The notes beneath the pieces were generated by a model. That model saw only the letters and a program-made list of their open reading frames with translations, made no database searches and was not told where the DNA came from. DNA of 5,379 nucleotides, from assembly GCA_934463175.1 (NCBI GenBank), contig CAKSIW010000105.1, positions 1-5,379 of the forward strand, read 5' to 3'. Below are positions 1-5,303 of this stretch, piece by piece. This DNA comes from an uncultured Clostridia bacterium. GTDB lineage: Bacteria; Bacillota; Clostridia; Monoglobales; Monoglobaceae. A program made the position numbers and the translations under genes. Every line of letters begins with the position of its first letter. Within the stretch, counting starts at the first letter, position 1.

Positions 1-76
1 AAAAAATTCCTCCTATGATATTATTTATATTCTATCATAGAAGGAATCAAATTTACAGACTTTTTTTCACACTCTC
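1..76 (-). mobile_element. Partial insertion sequence end (left copy, reads leftward)
   Basis: This stretch is the exact reverse complement of 5304-5379 over 76 bases, and identity stops at base 77. Read leftward it starts with GAGAGTGTGAAAAAAAGTC, continues through an AT-rich leader, and ends with an AGGAGG Shine-Dalgarno and a T-run at the window edge, so a start codon would be expected just outside. This is the layout of the 5' end of an IS with terminal repeat, leader and transposase ribosome site. The terminal sequence resembles IS256/Mutator-like ends as I remember them, but no transposase is visible, so the family is tentative. The symmetric cut-off at 76 bases suggests an assembly break at a repeated element. 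Confidence 0.6.
6..47 (-). promoter_or_regulatory. Hairpin covering the IS ribosome binding site (left copy)
   Basis: Arms 6-20 and 33-47 are 15 nt long and complementary at 14 positions; the remaining pair would be a G-U wobble in leftward RNA. The loop is 12 nt. The 3' arm contains the AGGAGG Shine-Dalgarno of the presumed transposase. Inference: RNA reading in from the adjacent operon would fold and hide the ribosome site, a protection against read-through known from several IS families. Confidence 0.5.
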
Positions 77-174
77 CTCCAAACCGCCCCGAAAATTACT
101 TCTGGCTGCTTGATTGACCCTATTATCTTTCGGCAAAATTTATTTATTAATGATATGTTTTATTAATTAATCAT

Positions 175-981
175 TCATTCATATTGAAAGATTTCATTTA
201 ATTCTTTCATCTTTTCTCCGGCTGGAATATCGAATGATGTCATATCCATTCCAAGAGCAGTGTATTTATGCTCTCCCATTTTATGATATGGTAAGAGTTC
301 AACATTAGGCTTATATGGTGTAAGAAAATCTTTAACTCTTTTCATTTCTTCTGTTGAATCATTAACCGTTGGAATAATAGGTATTCTTATCGAAATATTC
401 GCCCCACATTCTAAGAGCTTCTTTAGATTATTTAAAATCAATTCGTTTTCTGTACCAACGAATTCTTTATGTACATCATTGTTGAATGCTTTGATGTCGT
501 ATAAAAACAGTTCGGTATATGGGAGTATTGCTGCAAAATACTCCCATGGGATAAATCCGGCGGTATCAACGGCGGTATGTATGTTACATTCTTTACATTT
601 TTTTAGTATTTTGCACAGAAAATCAATTTGCAGCATACATTCACCACCGGAAAAGGTGACACCGCCGTTTGACGCTTCATAAAACATTTTGTCTTTTTGT
701 ATAATATTAAAAATTTCCCCGACAGTATATTCCTTTCCACAAATTTGTTTTGCGTCATTAAAGCAGACAAATTCAGTATTTTTTTCGGTTATGCCATTGC
801 ATCTGCCGCAATCTGTACATTTGTCTTTATAAAACATTATCTGTGGTTTTGGCGACTGACTTTCGGGATTGTGACACCATTTGCATTTTAAATTACAACC
901 TTTAAAAAATACGGTGGTTCGTATTCCGGGACCGTCAACAAATGAGGTTCTTTGAATGTCAAAGATGTTTGCTTTATTCAT
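175..981 (-). CDS. Glycyl radical enzyme activating enzyme (radical SAM, PflA-like)
   Basis: Radical SAM activase (268 aa) predicted to cleave S-adenosylmethionine and abstract hydrogen from the glycine of the GRE encoded just upstream. Visible motifs: the CX3CX2C cluster motif (Cys29, Cys33, Cys36, in GCNLKCKWCHNP), the SAM-binding GGE motif (112-114) and VDTAG (138-142). Between them is an auxiliary iron-sulfur insert with Cys55, Cys58, Cys61, Cys73 and Cys81. This is smaller than the eight-Cys two-cluster insert of many GRE activases, but E. coli PflA lacks any such insert. ATG at 981 is chosen because AGGAAG (996-991) sits 9 nt upstream; an in-frame GTG at 990 would directly abut that Shine-Dalgarno. 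It is the last gene of the operon, 12 bp after the GRE stop, so translational coupling is likely. Class and partner are near certain. No clear terminator follows before the IS end. Confidence 0.95.
   Translation of the reverse strand: MNKANIFDIQRTSFVDGPGIRTTVFFKGCNLKCKWCHNPESQSPKPQIMFYKDKCTDCGRCNGITEKNTEFVCFNDAKQICGKEYTVGEIFNIIQKDKMFYEASNGGVTFSGGECMLQIDFLCKILKKCKECNIHTAVDTAGFIPWEYFAAILPYTELFLYDIKAFNNDVHKEFVGTENELILNNLKKLLECGANISIRIPIIPTVNDSTEEMKRVKDFLTPYKPNVELLPYHKMGEHKYTALGMDMTSFDIPAGEKMKELNEIFQYE
519..547. repeat. Perfect 11-bp inverted repeat inside the activase gene
   Basis: ATGGGAGTATT (519-529) and AATACTCCCAT (537-547) are perfectly complementary around a 7-nt loop. It lies within the activase coding region, over the codons for WEYFAAILPY. 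No T-run follows on either strand, so it is not a standard terminator. It may be an mRNA structure, a protein site, or chance. Confidence 0.6.
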
Positions 982-990
982 GGAGGACAC

Positions 991-996
991 TTCCTA
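991..996 (-). promoter_or_regulatory. Activase ribosome binding site overlapping the GRE stop codon
   Basis: Read leftward, AGGAAG shares bases with the TAG stop (996-994) of the GRE gene and lies 9 nt before the activase ATG at 981. It decides the start in favour of ATG 981 over GTG 990 and suggests that ribosomes ending the GRE re-initiate on the activase. Confidence 0.75.
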
Positions 997-3117
997 TCTT
1001 GTGTGTGAGGTTCTTTTAATTATTTCATCTTGTAAACCTTCGTTTAAAAATACAAAATAATCAGAAAATCCCGAAACTCTGACACGTAAATTCTTATATT
1101 TATCAGGTGTTTTCTTTGCGTTAATTAAATCCTCCTTTGAAACATATGTAAGCTGAAAATGTGTTCCGCCCATTTTAAAATATGATTCAAACAGGTAAAC
1201 AAGCTTTTCAAAATTTTCATCTTTTTTTACCAATTGTTCATCAAGCAAAACATTTGTGACGCTCGGACCTGTCAATATCGAAAAGGGATCACATTTTGCC
1301 ACCGAGGATAGCAGTGCCGTGAGTCCGTTTCTGTCCTTGCCCTCCGACTGACCGATTCCGAAATTTATCATATCTCCGTCAAATCTTCCGTCGGGCGTGG
1401 CTTTTGTATTGTTACCGAAAAATTTATGATGTTCGTTATATCCGACAAGATTTCCGAACACTAATGGCTTTTTTAAATAATTATCACCGGTATTCCAATT
1501 GTCAAGACTTTTAAAGAAACTGTTTGCAACACCGTTTGAGCAATTATCATCATTGCCAAAAAAACTTCCTTTTTTCAAAATGTATTCTCTCAAATCTTCA
1601 AATCCTGCCCAGTTGTTTTTCAGTGCATCAACCAATTGTTCCATTGTTATTCGCTTTTCATCAAAAACCAACTGCTTTGTCACAGAGAGAGAATCTATTA
1701 CATTTGATATGCCTATAAGCAATCCCACAGCAATATATGTATCGGTACCTCCTTGTGTAACACTTTTTGCGTTTTCTATGCATCCGTCAATAAATATATT
1801 GCTCACTAAATTACAGTCGCGGCTGCGTATGGTTTGAAATCCGTGACCGATTTTGTCGGCTTCCCATAAATCATTGAACATTTCTTCTTGGAATATATCA
1901 TAAAACTCATCAAATGTTTTTGCTTTTATAATATCATCACTTCGGTTAAAGAAGGTATTTGATACGCAACGTACAATATTCATCGGATCAAAGCCGAAAA
2001 CAATTCCGCCGGGAAGTGCGATTTCATTGCAACCAATCATTGTGTAGTTTACCGCTTTTTTATATGAAAAACCAGTGTATTTCATCAAACCTTTTACGCG
2101 CGGATCATCATTAACAAATGCAATACGTTTGTTGGGATCTTTTCTTTCACAGTCCATCATGTAATGCAAAATCTCGTGCGGTGTTTTTGGTGTCCAACGC
2201 AGAGAAATTTGCGGTATCCATGTTGGCAATTCCATAAGCGAATCAACAATCAGTTTAGATAATTCATTAAAACCATCTTCGCCGTTTTCAAGATACCCGC
2301 CTACACAAAAATGAGATTCGCCGCCGCGGTAAAATCTATCGCTGGAAATATGTATTCTCGCTTGCAACATTAAGAATAATTCCTGCAAATATTCCGATGC
2401 TTCCTCTTTGGTCAAATCCCCGTTTTCGATGTCTCTTTTATAAAAGGGATATAAATATCTGTCGATTAACCCGATGCTGTCGGGAATGAAACCATAACAA
2501 ACATATAGCACCAGTATAGCCTCATAAAAATTTTTTGCAGGGTTTTGTGGGACAATTTCAAGTGCTTGGGATAACCTCTCCAGATTCTTTTTATATTTTG
2601 TATTTTTTGTACTTTCAGAAACTATTAATGCTTTTTTTGAGCACTTTTTTGCCCAGTCAATAATGGCATTGCAAATGTCAAATTGAGTTTCTAAAAATTG
2701 GATAGCGTCTTTATCTTCCTTGTGATTCCAGATTGATTTTATGATTTCGTCCTTAACACCGATTATACCGCCAGTAATAATTTTACCGAAATCACCTGCT
2801 GAATGCTGCCATTCAAAAGTAAGCAAATTATCTACCGGTTTATTATAAAAATTATTCCAAGCAATACCAAAATTCGTATGTCCCGGTCGTCCAAAAATGT
2901 CACCCTCCACGCTGCCATCAAATTTAATTAAACCTGTAAAGCAGGATTCGGCAAGAATCAGAGGTTCCTGATTCCTTATATACTCACATGCTCTTTTTGC
3001 GGACATTTTTATCGGCGGTAAAAATAAGTCACAACGGTCATATTCTGTTTTTACAGGATAAACATACATTTCGCCTGAAACGGTTTTGTTAACTAATTTT
3101 TCTATTCTTTCATTCAT
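994..3117 (-). CDS. Glycyl radical enzyme, pyruvate formate-lyase family, substrate unknown
   Basis: Cytosolic GRE of 707 aa. The PFL-type barrel spans about residues 30-560, and the C-terminal glycyl radical domain about 570-700 with the radical motif RVSGFSDYF (Gly683). The thiyl-radical loop is IGCNE (Cys363, Glu365). Pyruvate formate-lyase has Cys-Cys there, while GRE dehydratases, lyases and arylacetate decarboxylases have Cys-x-Glu, so this is not a formate acetyltransferase. Usual GREs carry Val or Ile at x; Asn364 is unusual. Other family landmarks are RYLYPFYKRDI (220-230), the NVIDSL region (472-477), FGNDD (520-524) and TPDGRFDG (574-581). At 707 aa it is short against the common 750-900, mainly at the N terminus. 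ATG 3117 has GGAGAA 8 nt upstream and lies 19 bp after the SDR stop. No microcompartment-targeting extension is evident. Elimination, C-O, C-N or C-S cleavage, or decarboxylation all remain possible. Family certain, reaction unassigned. Confidence 0.95.
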   Translation of the reverse strand: MNERIEKLVNKTVSGEMYVYPVKTEYDRCDLFLPPIKMSAKRACEYIRNQEPLILAESCFTGLIKFDGSVEGDIFGRPGHTNFGIAWNNFYNKPVDNLLTFEWQHSAGDFGKIITGGIIGVKDEIIKSIWNHKEDKDAIQFLETQFDICNAIIDWAKKCSKKALIVSESTKNTKYKKNLERLSQALEIVPQNPAKNFYEAILVLYVCYGFIPDSIGLIDRYLYPFYKRDIENGDLTKEEASEYLQELFLMLQARIHISSDRFYRGGESHFCVGGYLENGEDGFNELSKLIVDSLMELPTWIPQISLRWTPKTPHEILHYMMDCERKDPNKRIAFVNDDPRVKGLMKYTGFSYKKAVNYTMIGCNEIALPGGIVFGFDPMNIVRCVSNTFFNRSDDIIKAKTFDEFYDIFQEEMFNDLWEADKIGHGFQTIRSRDCNLVSNIFIDGCIENAKSVTQGGTDTYIAVGLLIGISNVIDSLSVTKQLVFDEKRITMEQLVDALKNNWAGFEDLREYILKKGSFFGNDDNCSNGVANSFFKSLDNWNTGDNYLKKPLVFGNLVGYNEHHKFFGNNTKATPDGRFDGDMINFGIGQSEGKDRNGLTALLSSVAKCDPFSILTGPSVTNVLLDEQLVKKDENFEKLVYLFESYFKMGGTHFQLTYVSKEDLINAKKTPDKYKNLRVRVSGFSDYFVFLNEGLQDEIIKRTSHTR

Positions 3118-3136
3118 TTTATTTGTTCTCCATATA

Positions 3137-3868
3137 TTATCTTATTGAATATCCGCCGTCGATGATAACGGTTTCGCCGCATATCATTTTTGCTTTTTCA
3201 CTCAAAAGGTACATAGCAAGTTCCGCGATTTCATCTATTGTTGCAAATCTTCCGTACGGTACGCTGTCGAGCTTCATGGAATCACCTTCGTGCCAATTGT
3301 TCATTTCGGTTGCGACAGGACCGGGTGCAATTCCGTTTATTGTTATTCCGTTGGCGGCAAACATTCTGCTCCAACCGCGCGTCAGACCGGTTGCAAGAAT
3401 TTTTGAACCTCCGTATGCGCCGTAAACAGGCTCTTCGCCGGCTACCGATGTGATGTTTAATATATTGCCTGTTATATTATTTTTAAGCATATGATTAACA
3501 GCGGCCTGCATTGTGAAAAATACGGCACTTGCATTAACATCTATAACATCCTGCCATTCCTTTACTGTTGTTTTTAAAAGATTTTTTCTGTCCCATTCGC
3601 CTCTTTGTGCAAAAATTCCGGCATTATTTACAACAATATCCAATCCACCGAGAATATTTGCGGATTCATTTATTTTTTCATCTGCCTTGTCAAATTCCAT
3701 AGAGTTCCAAACCATGGGAAATACATTTTTTCCGAGTTCACGTGCAACACATTCAAGAGTTGAGATATTTCGTCCTGTTATAACGACGGCACAATCATTT
3801 TGAGATAACTTTTTTGCAATGGCATATCCTATTCCCCTGCTTGCACCTGTAACCAAAGCTTTTCTCAT
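3137..3868 (-). CDS. Short-chain dehydrogenase/reductase (classical SDR)
   Basis: NAD(P)(H)-dependent oxidoreductase of 243 aa, the usual length of classical SDRs. It has the cofactor motif TGASRGIG (7-14), NNAG (81-84), the catalytic tetrad Asn112, Ser141, Tyr152, Lys156 (YGGSK) and the PG motif (182-183). Arg11 and Arg33 (TGRN) after the first and second strands favour NADP(H), by analogy with FabG-like enzymes. The acidic motif usually found after strand 3 is replaced by WNSMEF (54-59). ATG at 3868 is chosen because AAGGAG ends 8 nt upstream; a GTG at 3877 overlaps that Shine-Dalgarno. As the first gene of the GRE operon it probably interconverts an alcohol and a carbonyl on the substrate or product. 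FabG, a sugar or gluconate dehydrogenase, or another polyol dehydrogenase cannot be told apart from sequence alone; a housekeeping FabG role is unlikely in this context. Confidence 0.93.
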   Translation of the reverse strand: MRKALVTGASRGIGYAIAKKLSQNDCAVVITGRNISTLECVARELGKNVFPMVWNSMEFDKADEKINESANILGGLDIVVNNAGIFAQRGEWDRKNLLKTTVKEWQDVIDVNASAVFFTMQAAVNHMLKNNITGNILNITSVAGEEPVYGAYGGSKILATGLTRGWSRMFAANGITINGIAPGPVATEMNNWHEGDSMKLDSVPYGRFATIDEIAELAMYLLSEKAKMICGETVIIDGGYSIR

Positions 3869-3876
3869 TTTATTCA

Positions 3877-3882
3877 CTCCTT
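3877..3882 (-). promoter_or_regulatory. Ribosome binding site of the SDR gene
   Basis: Leftward AAGGAG with 8 nt to ATG 3868. It decides against the in-frame GTG at 3877, which lies on its last base. Confidence 0.8.
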
Positions 3883-3903
3883 AATAATTTATCTTTTTAT
3901 TTA

Positions 3904-3931
3904 AGTATATAACAAAATTTAAAAATGTAAA
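3904..3931 (-). promoter_or_regulatory. Predicted promoter of the SDR-GRE-activase operon
   Basis: Leftward -35 TTTACA (3931-3926), a 16-bp spacer, and -10 TATACT (3909-3904), each one base from consensus. Transcription would start near 3897, giving a leader of about 29 nt before the SDR ATG. The upstream side is very A/T rich, which may assist RNA polymerase. Confidence 0.55.
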
Positions 3932-3932
3932 T

Positions 3933-3959
3933 GCTTAAAAAAATAAATTTGTTTTAAAC
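3933..3959. promoter_or_regulatory. Candidate operator in the divergent promoter region
   Basis: GCTTAAAA (3933-3940) and TTTTAAAC (3952-3959) form an inverted repeat with one mismatch, directly beside the -35 of the operon promoter. AraC-type activators often bind next to -35, so this is a plausible site. The region is AT-rich enough for chance matches, so the call is weak. Confidence 0.25.
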
Positions 3960-3970
3960 GGACATTATTG

Positions 3971-3999
3971 TTGAAATGCCGAGAAATGTATGATATAAT
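3971..3999 (+). promoter_or_regulatory. Predicted promoter of the AraC-family gene
   Basis: TTGAAA (3971-3976), a 17-bp spacer and TATAAT (3994-3999), with the extended -10 TG at 3991-3992. This is close to an ideal vegetative sigma promoter. Transcription would start near 4006 with a leader of about 70 nt. It runs opposite to the operon promoter, with 39 bp between the two -35 boxes. Confidence 0.75.
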
Positions 4000-4041
4000 A
4001 TTTACAGTCGGTGGTTACAAGAAGCTGATGTGTTGCACGCA

Positions 4042-4050
4042 TGATATAAT
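4042..4050 (+). promoter_or_regulatory. Second extended -10 element before the AraC-family gene
   Basis: TGATATAAT repeats the extended -10 of the upstream promoter; ATGATATAATA at 3990-4000 and 4041-4051 are identical. No good -35 lies 16-18 bp upstream, so this could be a weaker extended -10 promoter with a leader near 20 nt, or a decoy. Confidence 0.35.
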
Positions 4051-4060
4051 AAAATCAAAA

Positions 4061-4076
4061 AGAGGAAAAGAGGAAA
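4061..4076 (+). repeat. Tandem AGAGGAAA x2 forming the AraC-gene ribosome binding site
   Basis: Two exact head-to-tail copies of AGAGGAAA (4061-4068 and 4069-4076) end immediately before ATG 4077. The near AGAGG leaves 3 nt to the start and the far one 11 nt; neither is the usual 5-9 nt. Confidence 0.7.
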
Positions 4077-4868
4077 ATGCAAACAGAAACAATGATATAT
4101 ACTCATGATGCGGTATTTTTTTGTGATACGTTGACATACAGTACTCCTTATATCTCAAATAAGCCCAGAAATCACGATAGTCTGGCCTTTGTTACAGACG
4201 GAACGCTTGAATACGAAAAACAAGGAAAGACCGTGCAGGTAAAACAGGGACAGATTGCGTATATAGCCAAAGGCTCTGTAGATAAAAGCAGTGCATATGG
4301 TTGCGATGCCGTTTCGTATATCGCAGTCAATTTTAATTTTGATGCAAGTCCGGCTTCATTAAACCGCAATTTGCCGTTTGAAACTGTTTGCTCGGAAAAA
4401 AACGCATACCGATACGAGAAATTATTTCGGGAAGCTGTTAATGCGTATAGTCTGGACTTGCCCGGCTCTCGAATGATATGCAATGGGATTTTATATCAGA
4501 TAATAGGTCAACTTTACAATGACCTTGTTTTTGATAAGATTAATTATAAAATGGCAAATAAAATTGAAATTGCTCTTGATTATTTAAATCGAAATTACAG
4601 CTGTTCTGATTTAAAAATCAGAGAAGTTGCAGAAATGACAGGTATGAGTGAAAAGCATTTCAGACGTGTTTTTTATGATGTATATAAAAAGAAACCGCAT
4701 GAATTTTTGAGGGACATCCGTATGAATAAAGCAGAACTATTAATTTTAAATACATCAAAGCCTGTTTCTGATATAGCAATCCTGTGCGGCTTTTCTGATG
4801 TGTATTCATTCAGCCATTGTTTCAAACGAAACTTTGGAGTTTCTCCTAAAGCTTACAGAGAAATGTAG
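4077..4868 (+). CDS. AraC/XylS-family transcriptional regulator
   Basis: DNA-binding regulator of 263 aa. Residues 1-140 look like a cupin-type sensor domain (strand-rich, with GTLEYEKQGKTVQVKQGQIAYI near 42-63), the usual ligand-binding part. Residues 165-262 are the AraC two-helix-turn-helix domain: first HTH about 180-202 (REVAEMTGMSEKHFRRVFY) and second about 230-251, ending with the family signature around DIAILCGFSDVYSFSHCF and SPKAYR. The length is typical. Transcribed divergently from the SDR-GRE-activase operon, it is the obvious candidate activator, sensing the substrate or an intermediate; that target is inferred from position. ATG 4077 is the best start: the next in-frame ATG (4092) has no Shine-Dalgarno at a useful distance. 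The stop TAG is followed at once by degraded coding-like sequence rather than a terminator. Confidence 0.95.
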   Translation: MQTETMIYTHDAVFFCDTLTYSTPYISNKPRNHDSLAFVTDGTLEYEKQGKTVQVKQGQIAYIAKGSVDKSSAYGCDAVSYIAVNFNFDASPASLNRNLPFETVCSEKNAYRYEKLFREAVNAYSLDLPGSRMICNGILYQIIGQLYNDLVFDKINYKMANKIEIALDYLNRNYSCSDLKIREVAEMTGMSEKHFRRVFYDVYKKKPHEFLRDIRMNKAELLILNTSKPVSDIAILCGFSDVYSFSHCFKRNFGVSPKAYREM

Positions 4869-4869
4869 T

Positions 4870-5004
4870 GCTTCAAAGTCGTATGCGGTTATAGTTGGAG
4901 TCTGTGATGTGTCAAAATATGAAAACCTTCTGTCCAATTACGATGCATTAAACCCAATATGGGTTGCAGACTTTTTGCACCATGTCTTGGGAAAAGGCAT
5001 TTGA
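4870..5004 (+). pseudogene. Coding-like fragment without its 5' part
   Basis: The frame read from 4870 encodes a protein-like stretch containing SYAVIVGVCDVSKYENLL and NPIWVADFLHHVLGKG, ending at TGA 5002-5004. It has no start of its own: upstream this frame runs out of frame through the end of the AraC gene. The residue pattern looks like a genuine C-terminal end, but I do not recognise the family. A remnant left by a rearrangement beside the IS is the likeliest reading; a chance open frame cannot be excluded. Confidence 0.3.
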
Positions 5005-5158
5005 TAAGGCAAGCGGCGATACCCCTGGACGCTTTGCAAAAAAACGAAAATATTTATAACCGTGGCTTTCGGAGATTTTTGCAAGAGCATTGGCAGCCGG
5101 GCGTGAGACCGAAGGTTTTGAATATATGGGCAAAAGCATATTCCGAAGAAAAAAGTAA
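4982..5158 (+). pseudogene. Small coding-like remnant interrupted by an in-frame stop
   Basis: From ATG 4982 one frame encodes MSWEKAFDKASGDTPGRF and on to KKRKYL, meets TAA at 5057-5059, then continues in the same frame as PWLSEIFARALAAGRETEGF through to RRKK and TAA 5156-5158. Composition is protein-like on both sides of the stop, about 58 residues in all, which fits a gene broken by a nonsense change. There is no Shine-Dalgarno before the ATG. The first part overlaps the end of the preceding fragment by 23 bp in another frame, so the two may be pieces of one frameshifted gene. Family not recognised. Confidence 0.3.
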
Positions 5159-5208
5159 AAATTCAATAACAGATAAAAAAGTATATTTTCGTTTAAATTA
5201 ACATTTCG

Positions 5209-5273
5209 CTCCCTTGCAATGCGGGATTGTTCTCAAAGAGAAAAACTGCTGCGGTATTGAGAGGGAGTTTTTT
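5209..5273 (+). terminator. Terminator-like long stem-loop with T-run
   Basis: CTCCCT (5209-5214) pairs with AGGGAG (5262-5267), then a 2x2 internal loop, then CAAT (5217-5220) with ATTG (5256-5259). An inner hairpin TTCTC-AAA-GAGAA lies at 5230-5242. Six T residues (5268-5273) follow directly. It would end rightward transcripts from the regulator gene or the broken gene before the IS. The loop is longer than in a classical intrinsic terminator. Confidence 0.5.
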
Positions 5274-5303
5274 GGGTATGTATTTTAAATTGTCTCATAA
5301 AAT

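Noticed and set aside
88..134. CCGAAA (89-94) and TTTCGG (128-133) arms downstream of the activase as an operon terminator
   Set aside because: Only 6 bp of stem around a 33-nt loop and no T-run in the leftward direction.
994..3117. Annotation of the GRE as pyruvate formate-lyase (pflB)
   Set aside because: The active-site loop has Cys-Asn-Glu, not the Cys-Cys pair of formate acetyltransferases.
4172..4483. 103-codon open frame antisense to the AraC gene
   Set aside because: The sense strand encodes a clear sensor domain; no ribosome site or promoter for the antisense frame.
4948..5166. 72-codon open frame on the minus strand
   Set aside because: It lies opposite the coding-like remnants, has no Shine-Dalgarno and no recognisable motif; likely a shadow.
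4959..5201. 80-codon plus-strand open frame beginning MGCRLFAPCLGKRH
   Set aside because: It overlaps the two remnant frames, its residue pattern is less protein-like, and no ribosome site precedes it. It remains a possible alternative reading of the broken gene.
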